From: Mucilaginibacter rubeus
Lineage (GTDB): Bacteria > Bacteroidota > Bacteroidia > Sphingobacteriales > Sphingobacteriaceae
NCBI RefSeq assembly: GCF_014643835.1
Contig: NZ_BMKD01000001.1
Location: 124,001-188,000, forward strand
DNA: 64,000 bases
Reading direction: 5' to 3'
The translations under genes were made by a program, and so were the position numbers. How positions within the stretch are numbered: position 1 is the first letter of the stretch; each line of letters begins with the position of its first letter. Below the pieces are notes generated by a model that worked only from the letters and a program-made list of their open reading frames with translations, ran no database searches and had not been told where the DNA came from. Shown one piece after another: positions 16,127 to 26,317 of the stretch.

Positions 16127-17074
16127 ATGCCCCACCTTTTTAAGTGTTTCTCATTTCTATTGTTCTTCGTTATCGAAACTGCAGTTGTAAAAGCCAATAC
16201 GATTGACAAGTTGAAAACAGACAAAGATGTTTTTGATTTGCTCATAAATATGAAGGCTTTTGGCAGTAGTGACGCAATAGAAGTAGTGCCTTCAGATATG
16301 TTGCTCAAAAGACTGGACTGTAATGATGTTGCTATAAATTGGAAGGTAAAGTCCTGGGAAAAAGTTGATTTCAATCATGATAAACTCACCGATTTGATAG
16401 TTACCGTAAAAGACAACAACAGGTTGTTATTCATATTTGCTGTAATTGATAAAGGGAAAGGTGGACTTAAATGTCTTGAATTGTCTAATAACCGGGGTAG
16501 TTATTGCCAATTAGTTAAGCCTATAACGGTAGACGGTATACAAATGATCGCTTATTATTCTAAAAGGTTTAGGATGATTAACCAACAGCTTGAATTGAAC
16601 GAAACAGAGCAAACTGATACGCTAATTTATTTATTTGGTGGTTTTGTTGAATATAACCGCAAGCCACTTGATTATAACATCAAATCGATCTCTATAAAAG
16701 TTACTGATTCAATTAGGGTTACCAATCAGGGAAAAATATTTTATAGTCCGGGCTTGAGAAGAATGTTTCGCGATACGTTGGAAATGAATCTGGCAATTGA
16801 TAGCAGCCACAATACCTACGTTAGTGATGTGCCGCTAAATAAATTGAACAATATAAAAGCGCTGATAAATTATATTAATATCAAAAAAATGAAAACAAGC
16901 TACAGCGTTTTGTGGACTGACGACGCAGAGGCCAATTTAATAGTAGAATTTGCCGATGGAACCAAAAAGAGAATAAAAGACTATGGCATGATCGGCTCAT
17001 TTGGATTAACCCGTCTGTATCTTACATTACTTGATTTAAAGAATTCGTTGACGTGGAAGTTAGCCCGAAAGTAG
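16127..17074 (+). CDS. Hypothetical exported protein (315 aa)
   Basis: A 315-residue protein with a signal peptide (MPHLFKCFSFLLFFVIETAV, cleaved near VKA-N). Residues about 70-135 contain DFNHDKLTDLIVTVKD, which resembles the Ca-binding loop of FG-GAP/EF-hand-like secreted proteins, followed by a beta-rich region. The C-terminal part (about 205-300) has a second beta-rich domain. I do not recognise the family. Similar secreted proteins of unknown function are frequent in Sphingobacteriaceae. Base composition is A+T-rich compared with its neighbours. Confidence 0.6.
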   Translation: MPHLFKCFSFLLFFVIETAVVKANTIDKLKTDKDVFDLLINMKAFGSSDAIEVVPSDMLLKRLDCNDVAINWKVKSWEKVDFNHDKLTDLIVTVKDNNRLLFIFAVIDKGKGGLKCLELSNNRGSYCQLVKPITVDGIQMIAYYSKRFRMINQQLELNETEQTDTLIYLFGGFVEYNRKPLDYNIKSISIKVTDSIRVTNQGKIFYSPGLRRMFRDTLEMNLAIDSSHNTYVSDVPLNKLNNIKALINYINIKKMKTSYSVLWTDDAEANLIVEFADGTKKRIKDYGMIGSFGLTRLYLTLLDLKNSLTWKLARK

Positions 17075-17159
17075 TATTGTCCTAAAACTTTTCTAAATAA
17101 ATTCCATTTAACTTACAGGTGCAATTATATCTGCATTTTTGCAGCAAACACACAGCTAT

Positions 17160-19181
17160 ATGAATCGCCTGGCCAATTCCACATCGCCCTATTTATTACA
17201 ACATGCCAATAACCCGGTAAACTGGTACCCCTGGGGCAAAGAAGCCCTTGATAAAGCCAAAGCCGAAAATAAGCTTATCCTGGTAAGCATCGGCTACTCG
17301 GCCTGCCATTGGTGCCATGTTATGGAGCACGAAAGCTTTGAAGATGAAGCTGTAGCCGCCGTAATGAACGAATATTTTGTTTGTATTAAGGTTGATAGGG
17401 AAGAACGCCCCGATGTTGACCAGATTTATATGAGCGCCGTACAACTCATGAGCGGCAGGGGCGGATGGCCGTTAAACTGTATCTGCCTGCCCGATCAAAG
17501 GCCTATTTACGGTGGTACCTATTTCCGTAAAAATGATTGGACTTCGCTGCTCTTTAATCTGGCCGATTTCTACAAACAAAAGCCCGAAGAAGCCGAAGAC
17601 TATGCCGTTCGCCTTACCGAGGGCATTCAAAAATATGAGTCGATAGAATTTGTAGTGGCACAGGCAGAACATACGCGGGACGATCTGCAAGCCATCGTAA
17701 GCAACTGGAAACGATATTTTGATAAGCAGGAGGGTGGCACCGGCAACGCGCCCAAATTCCCGATGCCAAATAACTGGCAGGCTTTAATGCGCTATGGCTA
17801 TTTAATGAAAGATGATGAAGTAGCGGCGCAAGTGAAACTTACTTTGCATAAAATGGCTTTCGGGGGAATTTACGACCATGTTGGCGGTGGATTTGCCCGC
17901 TATTCGGTTGATGGGCACTGGCATGTACCGCATTTTGAAAAAATGCTGTATGATAACGCCCAGCTTATTAGCCTGTATGCCGAAGCTTACACCTGGCACC
18001 CGGATGAATTGTACAAACAGGTAGTTGACGAGATCATCACTTTCAGCACCCGCGAGCTGATGTCACCTGAGTATGGGTTTTATTCGGCGCTTGACGCGGA
18101 TAGTGAAGGAAAGGAAGGCAAGTTCTATATTTTTACCAAAAATGAGATTGAAGAGATTTTAGGCGATGATGCCGGTTTGTTCAGTATCTACTACAATATT
18201 ACGGAGGATGGCAACTGGGAAGAGGAGGAATCGAACGTATTGTTCCGGAAGGACAGCGATGAAGATCTGGCCGCAAAATTAGGGCTGCCTGTTCATGAAT
18301 TGCTTGCCAAAATAGCTGCATCCCGTCAAAAAGTTTTTGAAGCACGCAGTGTACGCGTACGGCCGGGATTGGATAACAAGATCCTGGCATCGTGGAATGG
18401 CCTTATGTTAAAAGGACTGACCGATGCTTACCGTACGTTTAATAAGCCGGAATACCTTGAACTTGCACTGAACAATGCCGGGTTTATTTTAAATAACCTG
18501 CTTGGTCAAAATGGCAGGCTATCACGGGTTTATGGTGTCACATCGTCGCAGGATAAGCCTGTTGCTTTTTTGGATGATTATGCCAATATCATTGATGGAC
18601 TTATTGCTTTGTATGAAGTTACCTTCAATGAGCATTGGCTGCAGCAGGCCAAAAGCCTTGCCGATACAGCCATAGCCCACTATTATGATGAAGCAAGGGG
18701 TATTTTCTTTTTTACGGCCGACGATGATGAGCAGCTGATTGCCCGCAAATCTGAAATTATGGATGGGGTGATCCCTGCCTCTAATTCGGTTATGGCACGG
18801 GTGCTTAAAAAGTTAGGCTTGCTTTTTGATAACGAAAGTTACATTGAGGTTTCGGCACAGTTATTACGTAATGTAATGCCGCAGCTGGCAAAATATGGTT
18901 CGGCCTATTCAAACTGGGTGATGCTTTTGCTGGATGAGGTGTTTGGAATAAACGAAATTGCGATAACGGGAGCCGGAGCGGAAACTTTCAGAAAGGAAAT
19001 GGAAAATAATTACATCCCCAATAAAATTATGTTGGGCGGTAATACAGGAAGTTTACCTTTGCTGCAGGATAAGTTTGGTGCATCAACGCAAATTTTCATT
19101 TGTAAAGATAAAACCTGCGGATTACCTGCTAATAACCCGGCAGATGCCCTTAATGAGGTAGAAGCCAGATTTTACAACTAA
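17160..19181 (+). CDS. DUF255 thioredoxin-domain protein (YyaL/SSP411 family)
   Basis: A 673-residue cytoplasmic protein. The N-terminal DUF255 domain (about 1-165) is thioredoxin-like, with [19 protein letters not shown] at the start and the CHWCHVM motif (Cys49 and Cys52). The rest is an alpha/alpha-barrel of the N-acylglucosamine-2-epimerase type, with [12 protein letters not shown] and [16 protein letters not shown]-like landmarks. The family is widespread and its chemistry is not settled. Start at ATG 17160 gives the conserved N-terminus; a TTG 21 bases earlier is possible. A SlyD-type gene follows after 12 bases, so they probably share a transcript. Confidence 0.9.
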   Translation: MNRLANSTSPYLLQHANNPVNWYPWGKEALDKAKAENKLILVSIGYSACHWCHVMEHESFEDEAVAAVMNEYFVCIKVDREERPDVDQIYMSAVQLMSGRGGWPLNCICLPDQRPIYGGTYFRKNDWTSLLFNLADFYKQKPEEAEDYAVRLTEGIQKYESIEFVVAQAEHTRDDLQAIVSNWKRYFDKQEGGTGNAPKFPMPNNWQALMRYGYLMKDDEVAAQVKLTLHKMAFGGIYDHVGGGFARYSVDGHWHVPHFEKMLYDNAQLISLYAEAYTWHPDELYKQVVDEIITFSTRELMSPEYGFYSALDADSEGKEGKFYIFTKNEIEEILGDDAGLFSIYYNITEDGNWEEEESNVLFRKDSDEDLAAKLGLPVHELLAKIAASRQKVFEARSVRVRPGLDNKILASWNGLMLKGLTDAYRTFNKPEYLELALNNAGFILNNLLGQNGRLSRVYGVTSSQDKPVAFLDDYANIIDGLIALYEVTFNEHWLQQAKSLADTAIAHYYDEARGIFFFTADDDEQLIARKSEIMDGVIPASNSVMARVLKKLGLLFDNESYIEVSAQLLRNVMPQLAKYGSAYSNWVMLLLDEVFGINEIAITGAGAETFRKEMENNYIPNKIMLGGNTGSLPLLQDKFGASTQIFICKDKTCGLPANNPADALNEVEARFYN

Positions 19182-19193
19182 AAACAATTTACA

Positions 19194-19697
19194 ATGAAGA
19201 TTGCACCACAACACGTAGTATCATTAACCTACGATTTGTACGTAGACCGTGAAAACACCGGTACCGAAACTTTGGTAGAAAGTACCACCCAGGAACAGCC
19301 GCTTACCTTTTTATTTGGTGCAGGACAGATGCTGCCTAAATTTGAGGATAACCTGAGCACACTTTCAACAGGTGATACCTACGAGTTTCGCTTATCTCCC
19401 GAAGATGCCTATGGCGTATATGATGAAGAAGCAGTAGCTAACCTGCCTAAAGAAATGTTCCAGGGTACTGAACTGCCTGAAATTGGCAGCATTTTGCCTT
19501 TACAGGATAACCAGGGCCACCGTTTCCAGGCTATGGTAGTTTCAATTGCCGAAGATGCCGTTATTGTTGATCTTAACCACCCGATGGCCGGTCAGGAACT
19601 GCACTTTAAAGGTAATATCCTTAACGTACGCCCTGCAACAGCCGAAGAGTTATCGCACGGCCACGCGCACGGCCCCGATGGTCATCACGCTCACTAA
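19194..19697 (+). CDS. slyD: SlyD-type FKBP peptidyl-prolyl isomerase
   Basis: A 167-residue cytoplasmic FKBP-family folding helper with proline isomerase activity. The FKBP domain is split by the IF (insert-in-flap) chaperone domain, about residues 70-125. Landmarks are PLTFLFGAGQMLPKFEDNL, the SPEDAYGVYDEE loop and DLNHPMAGQELHFKGNIL. The tail ends SHGHAHGPDGHHAH with six His, as in SlyD, which binds nickel and other metals there. It lies 12 bases after the DUF255 gene and before a strong terminator. Confidence 0.9.
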   Translation: MKIAPQHVVSLTYDLYVDRENTGTETLVESTTQEQPLTFLFGAGQMLPKFEDNLSTLSTGDTYEFRLSPEDAYGVYDEEAVANLPKEMFQGTELPEIGSILPLQDNQGHRFQAMVVSIAEDAVIVDLNHPMAGQELHFKGNILNVRPATAEELSHGHAHGPDGHHAH

Positions 19698-19737
19698 GCC
19701 CCACCCAACCCTCCCCTAAAGGGAGAGGGCTTTAAAT

Positions 19738-19776
19738 AAAAAGGTTCATTTTGGATAATGCAAAATGAACCTTTTT
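19738..19776. terminator. Strong intrinsic terminator after slyD
   Basis: A perfect 16-bp stem (19738-19753 with 19761-19776) with a 7-base loop, AAAAAGGTTCATTTTG paired to its complement, followed by TTATT. The T-rich right arm gives a U tract for the plus strand, and the left A-rich arm lets it work for the minus-strand gene too. A GC-rich intergenic palindrome (19701-19730) precedes it. Confidence 0.85.
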
Positions 19777-19796
19777 TATTTTGTTGCTATTAAAGT

Positions 19797-19828
19797 TTCC
19801 CCTTCCGGCGGAGATTTAGAGGGGGCTT
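19797..19828. repeat. Dispersed intergenic repeat, TCCCCTTCCGG..GGAGATTTAGAGGGGG family
   Basis: A partly palindromic GC-rich segment that recurs nearly identically at 52556-52585, upstream of the outer-membrane factor gene. Together with the CCCTCCCCT palindromes at 986, 19709 and 52510 it forms a family of short elements found only between genes. Confidence 0.65.
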
Positions 19829-19834
19829 GCCTGC

Positions 19835-20554
19835 TTAATAGAATTCCAGCCCCCCGTCGTTTCTGAATGCGCACTTAATAAGCACACGGCAACCAACTGC
19901 TTCGCCGTTTACAGTAGCCGGTACAAAGATTTTATCGGCAGGGTCGGGTACGTCAATGCTCATATTAAAGGTTTTTTTGTACGAACCGCTGTATACATGT
20001 ACCTTGAATGATGCAAGCCTCCCCAGCGGACTAATCAACAACTCCACTGCACCAAACGATACATTTGGATTAAGGTTCATTAAATCGGGCGGAAGCTTAA
20101 AGAGGTTCAGATAGGGGAGGTATCCAAAAAATCTGCCGCCTACTTTAAGTGGTTTGGTTGTTCTGGCCGAATCATTAAGTTTTACATCAACAAAATACTG
20201 CAGGTTTGAAGTACTGTCTTCAGGTGCTTCATAGGTGATCTGGTTGGTCCTGTAGTCGAAATTTTGTACCAGGTGTCCGCGGTTGTCGAAAAAGTGCCAA
20301 ACGCCCGTCCGTTTATCATTATCATAGTAACCGCTGGCCAGGGCATAGTTTTTTTGATAAAGGGCCTGGTATAGCCCCTGCCTTATGCCTCTGTTCGTTT
20401 TAAGCACGTTAAACCGTTCAACTACCGAATCGGTGAGGCGACGTTTTACAACAACGGTTTCCGGGGCAGTTTTTGCAGCGGCAGCATCCTTGGTTTGCGC
20501 AAATGTGCTGCCGATAAATATTATCGATATAAAGGTTAAAATAAGCTTTCTCAA
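19835..20554 (-). CDS. Exported hypothetical protein with YwqK/MORN-like repeat
   Basis: About 239 residues. I chose the TTG at 20554 because it yields a clean signal peptide (MRKLILTFISIIFIGSTFAQ); an upstream ATG would add a 14-residue extension. The middle contains YYDNDKRTGVWHFFDNRGHL, a MORN-type repeat as in YwqK-like proteins. The end (KIFVPATVNGEAVGCRVLI) resembles the C-terminal domain of TonB-type proteins. It begins about 70 bases downstream of an outer-membrane receptor gene on the same strand, so the two may be co-transcribed. Function is not known. Confidence 0.65.
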   Translation of the reverse strand: MRKLILTFISIIFIGSTFAQTKDAAAAKTAPETVVVKRRLTDSVVERFNVLKTNRGIRQGLYQALYQKNYALASGYYDNDKRTGVWHFFDNRGHLVQNFDYRTNQITYEAPEDSTSNLQYFVDVKLNDSARTTKPLKVGGRFFGYLPYLNLFKLPPDLMNLNPNVSFGAVELLISPLGRLASFKVHVYSGSYKKTFNMSIDVPDPADKIFVPATVNGEAVGCRVLIKCAFRNDGGLEFY

Positions 20555-20623
20555 TGCAGGAATATAGATTGTTGTAAATATATAACAGCGGCTCACGTAT
20601 CTCCAAAAAAAGCGGGATACAAA

Positions 20624-23407
20624 TTATCCTCTGCCACCACGACGACCGCCGCCAAAGCCACCAAAGCCCTTGCCGCCGCCGTTACGCCCGCCCTGCGGAC
20701 GGCTGCCGGTAAATTTTTGAAGCCGGAGCGTAAAGCTTAACATAAAATACCTGCCCAGCCGGTTGGTGCGCGTATCAATGATCTGGTTACCTACTGCTGT
20801 ACGGGTTATGCCTTTGTTCTGGTCAAAAATATCAAAAGCCTGGAACCTAAGCGAGGCTATATGTTTGTTTAAAAACTGGTATTCCAGGTAGCTGCTCAGC
20901 AGGGTAGGGTTCGCTTTCACGGTACTGCTGAAACCGTGATTGATGGTTTGAGTTAAGCTGTAACCGAGCACCCAACTGTAAAAAAAGTAATTGCGGCCGT
21001 CGAGCCCTAATGTCCAGGTTTGGGCATCGGTATTTAATGAGGATGGCAGGCTGTAACGGGTGGTGTTAATGCTGTAATTGGCGCTGATCTCGCTATCCAT
21101 AATGCTGTCAAGATCAACCCTAAGTTTAACACCCTGGTTAAGCACCCAGTTTTTTCCCTCATTGCGCTGATTTTCAATATATGAAATGTTGTTGTTGTAG
21201 CTTGCGCCGCCGTTTAAGGATACAGTGTACTTGCGTTCGGCAAATGGTTTTGAAAAGGAATAGTTGCCGTTTACATTATAAAAACCGTTGGTGTTAATAT
21301 AGCGGGTTGCCTGTATGGTATTGTTGCCTTTTGTGCTTTGGGTGCTATCGGTAACAGGGGCCGAATTGGTAACTATTTTATCCTGGGTTTCGGCAAATGA
21401 TAAACTGGCGAACAGTGAATTGCCGCTGGCAATATCAAACTGGTTATAACGCACATTAAAGCTGTTCGTGAATTCGGGTTTCAGGTCAGGGTTGCCATAA
21501 ACCCTGTTTTGAGGGTTTGAATAATCGGGCTGAAGCTGCAGCTGACTAAATGAAGGCTGGGCATTGGAGCCACTGTAATTAAGTGAAAACGAGTGGTTTT
21601 TTGAAAAGTTATAGATAAACCTCGCCGTAGGGATAATATTAAAGGTAGATGTGGAGGTATGAAAATTATGCGATTCCCCCTCGAGCTTTGAAGGCTGAAC
21701 AGCCAGGCCCAGCGTATAATTATATTTAGGTTGTATCCCGCGAAGGTTTAAACCGATACGATTGGTGATGAACTGGTAGTTATACAAAGTACTCAATGAA
21801 TCAACGTAGGTTTGATTGCCTGTTGCAGGATCAACCCGGTAGTTGTAGCGGTTATTATCAGTGTTCGAATAATTATAACTGTAATTGCTTTCCAGGTAAG
21901 TTGTTTTGCCAATTGGTTCGATATATGAAAAATGCAGGCTTACCCTTTGCGATTGATTATCAGAGTTGATCTGCTGAAACAATGGCGTTACCACAGTATC
22001 CTGCCGGGTGGTGTATTTATCGTTCAGGTCCTGATCGTTTTTAGAATAGCTTACATTGGCATTGACGCTGAAATTCCGTCCTTTTTTATGGAACTTGTGG
22101 TTATAAAGTACATTAAGGCTGCCTGTTTGTGATGAGTTATTGGTGAGGGCCAGCTCATTGCCGGTAACTAAACTTTGGTTACGGGTATTGCTGAAGGTAT
22201 CGGTACTCATGTTTTCAGCCGTAGCGTATGAAAAGCCCGGGTTTATTTTGATATAGTTGGATGTATCTATTTTGTACTCGATATTGAAATCAAAACGGTG
22301 ATTGATACCATGGTTATGGTTAGTGCTGTTATCCATATTAATGATATTACCCGATTGATAAAGATTTTGCTGCAGGGTTGTACTGTTGATATCCCTGTCT
22401 TTATCGGCAAAACTATAGCTGCCATAAACCGTTACTTTTTTGCCCCAGTCATCGCGGTAATTGGTGCCTATGGAGCGGTTGGTAGTAATACCGTTGGCCG
22501 TACTCACCCCGCCTGCGCTGCTGCCGCCACCCCCGCGCCCTGCCCGGCCTCCGCCGCCACCGCTGCTGCCAAGGTTGAAGCTATTGGTGTTATTGTTATT
22601 CCAGGTGCCGATAACCGCCAGCTGCCTTGCATCATAAAATGAATTGGCCGAAAGACGGGCCTGGTACCGGTCATCATTACCAACGCCAACGCTGCCCTGG
22701 CCAAAATTACCTTTGCTTTTTCCCTTTTGTATGGTGATGTTCAGGATCTTGTCTGGGTCGCCGGTTTTGATGCCGGTAAGATTGGCCTGGTCGCCGTAAT
22801 CGTCAATCACTTGTATGTTTTCCACAATATCGGCAGGCAGGTTCTGGGTGGCGGTTTGTACATCGCCGGTAAAATAATCCTTACCATTAACCCGCACCTT
22901 GGTAACCTGTTTGCCATGCGCGGTTACATTGCCGTCTTTATCAACACTTACGCCGGGCAGTTTTTTAAGTAAGTCTTCCACCGGCGATCCTTCCCGTACC
23001 TTATAGGCGCTGGCCTTATATTCTACGGTATCCTCCTTAATCGTGATAGGGATCACTGCCGAAACAACTACCGTATTTAGCATATTGGTTTGTACCTTTA
23101 CTTTGATGGGGTCGAGGTTAATGGGTTTGGTATCATTATCCATTACGTAACGGCGGGTAAAGGGCTGGTAACCGATACCGCTGATGGTAAGCTTAAAGTT
23201 TTTGGAGGCAACGGCGGGGAAATAAAATGCCCCGGCAGTGCTGGTTGCTACCACTACGCTGTCTTTGTCGGATATCAGTTTTACCGTAATTCCGGGTACG
23301 GCGCCCACGCTGTCAACTACCGTACCACGCACTTCGCGGGCTTGCTGGGCATAGGCAGTTGATAAAAAAAGAATACCGATAAACGCGAGCAGTAAGTGTT
23401 TTTTCAT
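20624..23407 (-). CDS. Outer-membrane beta-barrel protein, TonB-dependent-receptor-like
   Basis: A 927-residue protein with a signal peptide (MKKHLLLAFIGILFLSTAYA), a carboxypeptidase-regulatory-like beta-sandwich (about 21-105, REVRGTVVDSVGAVPGITV), a plug-like domain (about 110-215, with LLKKLPGVSVDKDGNVTAHG) and a long barrel with many aromatic beta strands. The last 30 residues are Gly/Arg-rich (GGRNGGGKGFGGFGGGRRGG), unusual for an outer-membrane protein. A second Gly-rich stretch (SSGGGGGRAGRGGGG, near 280) lies just after the plug. No TonB box or SusD partner is obvious. The cargo is unknown. Confidence 0.85.
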   Translation of the reverse strand: MKKHLLLAFIGILFLSTAYAQQAREVRGTVVDSVGAVPGITVKLISDKDSVVVATSTAGAFYFPAVASKNFKLTISGIGYQPFTRRYVMDNDTKPINLDPIKVKVQTNMLNTVVVSAVIPITIKEDTVEYKASAYKVREGSPVEDLLKKLPGVSVDKDGNVTAHGKQVTKVRVNGKDYFTGDVQTATQNLPADIVENIQVIDDYGDQANLTGIKTGDPDKILNITIQKGKSKGNFGQGSVGVGNDDRYQARLSANSFYDARQLAVIGTWNNNNTNSFNLGSSGGGGGRAGRGGGGSSAGGVSTANGITTNRSIGTNYRDDWGKKVTVYGSYSFADKDRDINSTTLQQNLYQSGNIINMDNSTNHNHGINHRFDFNIEYKIDTSNYIKINPGFSYATAENMSTDTFSNTRNQSLVTGNELALTNNSSQTGSLNVLYNHKFHKKGRNFSVNANVSYSKNDQDLNDKYTTRQDTVVTPLFQQINSDNQSQRVSLHFSYIEPIGKTTYLESNYSYNYSNTDNNRYNYRVDPATGNQTYVDSLSTLYNYQFITNRIGLNLRGIQPKYNYTLGLAVQPSKLEGESHNFHTSTSTFNIIPTARFIYNFSKNHSFSLNYSGSNAQPSFSQLQLQPDYSNPQNRVYGNPDLKPEFTNSFNVRYNQFDIASGNSLFASLSFAETQDKIVTNSAPVTDSTQSTKGNNTIQATRYINTNGFYNVNGNYSFSKPFAERKYTVSLNGGASYNNNISYIENQRNEGKNWVLNQGVKLRVDLDSIMDSEISANYSINTTRYSLPSSLNTDAQTWTLGLDGRNYFFYSWVLGYSLTQTINHGFSSTVKANPTLLSSYLEYQFLNKHIASLRFQAFDIFDQNKGITRTAVGNQIIDTRTNRLGRYFMLSFTLRLQKFTGSRPQGGRNGGGKGFGGFGGGRRGGRG

Positions 23408-23535
23408 AGTTTAGGGTCAATTTAGGTTATTGACCATTAAAGTTTAACGAAGGTTTAACTATTTAACCCTATGTAATACTAATGTTGCATATATTGTATT
23501 TTAGTGCTTAACCTTATACTATATTACCATATATT

Positions 23536-24102
23536 ATGAACCCCTTACCCGATATAGACGGCTATAAAAGCGTGGCATTTTCGCAGGCCACCATTACCGA
23601 ACTGATGATCCCTTCGTATTCCAATTTTGGCGGAAAGATCCATGGAGGGATCTTGCTTTCGCTCATGGACAAAGTAGCCTATGTATGTGCCGCCAAACAC
23701 GCCGGTAATTATTGTGTAACAGCATCTATCGACACTGTGGATTTTTTGCAGCCCGTGGAAGTAGGGGAACTGGTATCGCTTATGGCATCGGTAAACTATG
23801 TAGGCAATACTTCGCTGGTGGTAGGGATTCGGGTGATATCTGAAAATATCAAAAACCATTCGGTAAAACATACCAACACCAGCTATTTTACTATGGTAGC
23901 TAAAGATGATTTTAACAAGCCGGCCAAAGTGCCCGGCCTGGTTTTGGAAAACCGGGAACAGGTAAGGCGTTTTATTGAAGCCCGCCGCCGTAAAGAGATT
24001 AAGCAGAGTTATATGAAAGAGGTTGAACAAATTCAAATGCCCGATAACTACGAGAATTGTATTGAACTGCTGCAGGGCGAGCGGTGCATTGTTGCCGGAT
24101 AG
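23536..24102 (+). CDS. Acyl-CoA thioesterase (hotdog fold)
   Basis: A 188-residue cytoplasmic thioesterase of the YciA/ACOT type that hydrolyses acyl-CoA. The active-site segment is Asn30-Phe-Gly-Gly-x-Ile-His36-Gly-Gly followed by MDKVAYVCA with Asp45; Asn and Asp are the expected catalytic residues. The second half of the hotdog (VDFLQPVEVGELVSLMASV) is intact. After residue 135 there is an extended, Arg/Lys-rich helical tail of about 50 residues, longer than YciA. Chain-length preference is not readable. Confidence 0.88.
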   Translation: MNPLPDIDGYKSVAFSQATITELMIPSYSNFGGKIHGGILLSLMDKVAYVCAAKHAGNYCVTASIDTVDFLQPVEVGELVSLMASVNYVGNTSLVVGIRVISENIKNHSVKHTNTSYFTMVAKDDFNKPAKVPGLVLENREQVRRFIEARRRKEIKQSYMKEVEQIQMPDNYENCIELLQGERCIVAG

Positions 24103-24154
24103 CTATTGCCTATATTAAGTTTATTGTTAGATTGCAGTCTGAAACTGTTAGCGA

Positions 24155-26059
24155 ATGACAAGGCCCCTTGGTTTATTATTGCTGTTATTAATGCATAGTA
24201 CTGTTTATGCGCAAAAAACAAGCGGAATTGAGCCGGAAAAATCGCCGTCACTAATCAAAACCATCGACAGCCTTAACAAATTGGTTGAGGAAACCTATGT
24301 TGGTGCCCCCTACGAGGCAAGGGTAAGAGCTGAGCATGCCTTGCTGCTTTCGGAAAAAATAAAATATAATGAAGGTACTGGCGCCGCTTTTTTAAATTTA
24401 GGGCATGTGTACTGGTCGCAGTCATACTATCCTATCAGTTTGTTTTATTTTAATTCGGCTTTAAATTATCTGCCCAAAAACAAGCCGCTGTTATTGGCCC
24501 ACTGTTATAGTTCTGTTGGCAGGGCTTATACAGATTTGCAAAACTATAGCAAGGCTATAAAAAATTTAGACATCGCGGCCCGGTTTGCCGGTCATGATCC
24601 TAAAATGCTTGCCGAGGTTTATAACGAGCGTTCATTTGTTTACGCCAGGCTTAAACAATATGATAAAGGCATTGCGCTTGCCAAACTTGCCATGCAGCTT
24701 AGCCGTACGATAAATGACCGGCCTGCGATATGTATATTATATAGCCGGCTGGCTAATGCTTATCGCTTAAAGGGGCAATATCAACAGGCACTTTCTTATT
24801 CAGACACTGCCCTGCAAATGAGTTATATTGTTAATAACAGGCGTTTAAGGGCTATCTCATTTATTGAACGTGCTGTTATTTACAATTTGTTAAACCAGTT
24901 TGACAAAGCCATTAACCTTGCAAAAAAAGGTGCTGCTTTATCCGATAGCATCGGTGTTATGGATGGCATCTCGTCGGCTTACAAAACCATGGCCTACGGC
25001 TTTGAGCAAAAGCATGATATGGTACAGTCGTTAGCTTATCAGAAAAAGTACACCCAGGCGCTCGATAGCGTTAGCGCTGCCAATAAGCGTAAAAGCACCG
25101 AGCTCATCCAGAGTTATTTTGAGCTCAACAGCCGTCTTAATGCTATTGCCGCGGTTGAGGAAAAGGCAGGGCAATACCGCGAAAAAATTCATTTGCAAAA
25201 GGTTATAATCATTACACTGCTTATTTCATTGCTGGTTGTAATATTGGCTTTGTCGGTTACCTATTACCTTTATAAACAAAAGCGGGTTTTAAATAACCGG
25301 ATGCGCAAGCAGCATAAAGCCTTATTAATTCAAAAAGAACTGATAGAAGACCAATCGGCAAACCTGGCAAATATTAATAATCTTAAAGATAAGTTACTGG
25401 CTGTAATAGGGCATGACCTGCGTACACCGCTTGCTAATCTGAATTCTATATTACGTTTATACAACACCCGTGTTTTAAGCGATGATGAAGTTCAGGACCT
25501 GATGAAGGAAATAGAGCCGGTAGTACAGGGTGCCGAATTAACCCTTTCAAACCTGCTTGAATGGGCGGGCAGCCAAATCAAAGGTGTTAATCTTGAAGCA
25601 TCAGCAGTCGATATTTATTTAATTGGCAATGAAATCGGGAGGATTTTTAGTTACCTTTTTCAGCAAAAAAATATCAGGTTTGAAAACATGGCTCTACCCG
25701 GGATGTGTGTACAGGCCGATGAAAGGCATGTAAAAGTAGTTTTAAGTAACCTGGTTAGTAATGCTATTAAGTTTACGGGCAATTACGGTATTATTAGTTT
25801 GCTAAGCACCGTTGATGAAGGTATGGTGGTGATTAGTGTTAACGATACCGGCAACGGTATTCCTGCAGAAAAACTTGGTAAGTTATTTAGCTTTAATACG
25901 AAATATACAGCAACAGGTACTTCCGGCGAGAAAGGCACCGGCATTGGTTTGTTTTTATGCAAGGAGCTTATTGAGTTTAACGGCGGCAGGCTTTGGGTAA
26001 ATTCAGAATTGAACAGGGGCAGTACCTTCAGTTTTAGTCTTCCCTTGGTAACGGATTAA
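24155..26059 (+). CDS. TPR-containing sensor histidine kinase
   Basis: A 634-residue membrane kinase with signal peptide (MTRPLGLLLLLLMHSTVYA), periplasmic tetratricopeptide repeats (about 60-320), one membrane segment (about 350-373), a coiled coil, a phosphoacceptor helix with His420 (VIGHDLRTPLANL), and a complete ATPase domain (N box NLVSNAIKFT, G1 VNDTGNGIP, G2 GTGIGLFLCKELI). The layout up to the His equals that of the 476-residue protein at 7729 (His422), which lacks the ATPase. No response-regulator gene adjoins it, so it is an orphan kinase. The signal sensed by the repeats is unknown. Confidence 0.92.
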   Translation: MTRPLGLLLLLLMHSTVYAQKTSGIEPEKSPSLIKTIDSLNKLVEETYVGAPYEARVRAEHALLLSEKIKYNEGTGAAFLNLGHVYWSQSYYPISLFYFNSALNYLPKNKPLLLAHCYSSVGRAYTDLQNYSKAIKNLDIAARFAGHDPKMLAEVYNERSFVYARLKQYDKGIALAKLAMQLSRTINDRPAICILYSRLANAYRLKGQYQQALSYSDTALQMSYIVNNRRLRAISFIERAVIYNLLNQFDKAINLAKKGAALSDSIGVMDGISSAYKTMAYGFEQKHDMVQSLAYQKKYTQALDSVSAANKRKSTELIQSYFELNSRLNAIAAVEEKAGQYREKIHLQKVIIITLLISLLVVILALSVTYYLYKQKRVLNNRMRKQHKALLIQKELIEDQSANLANINNLKDKLLAVIGHDLRTPLANLNSILRLYNTRVLSDDEVQDLMKEIEPVVQGAELTLSNLLEWAGSQIKGVNLEASAVDIYLIGNEIGRIFSYLFQQKNIRFENMALPGMCVQADERHVKVVLSNLVSNAIKFTGNYGIISLLSTVDEGMVVISVNDTGNGIPAEKLGKLFSFNTKYTATGTSGEKGTGIGLFLCKELIEFNGGRLWVNSELNRGSTFSFSLPLVTD

Positions 26060-26317
26060 ACTTTCCTCAAAAATTATTCCTATTTTAAATTAATGGTCTG
26101 CTATACGATTAATGCTTATTAAGTAATATGTAGCTGATATTAACTTTTATAATTTCTTATAAAGAAATTTAATTATTTTGAAAAAGTTTTAATCATTTGT
26201 TGGGTAATTTAAATCTATTTATCCCGTTGTTACGTATAAGCAGTAGGTACTTTTTACTATATTGTGACAATTTATAACAATTCTCCGACAATTTTAAACT
26301 AATCTCCCAAACACTTA

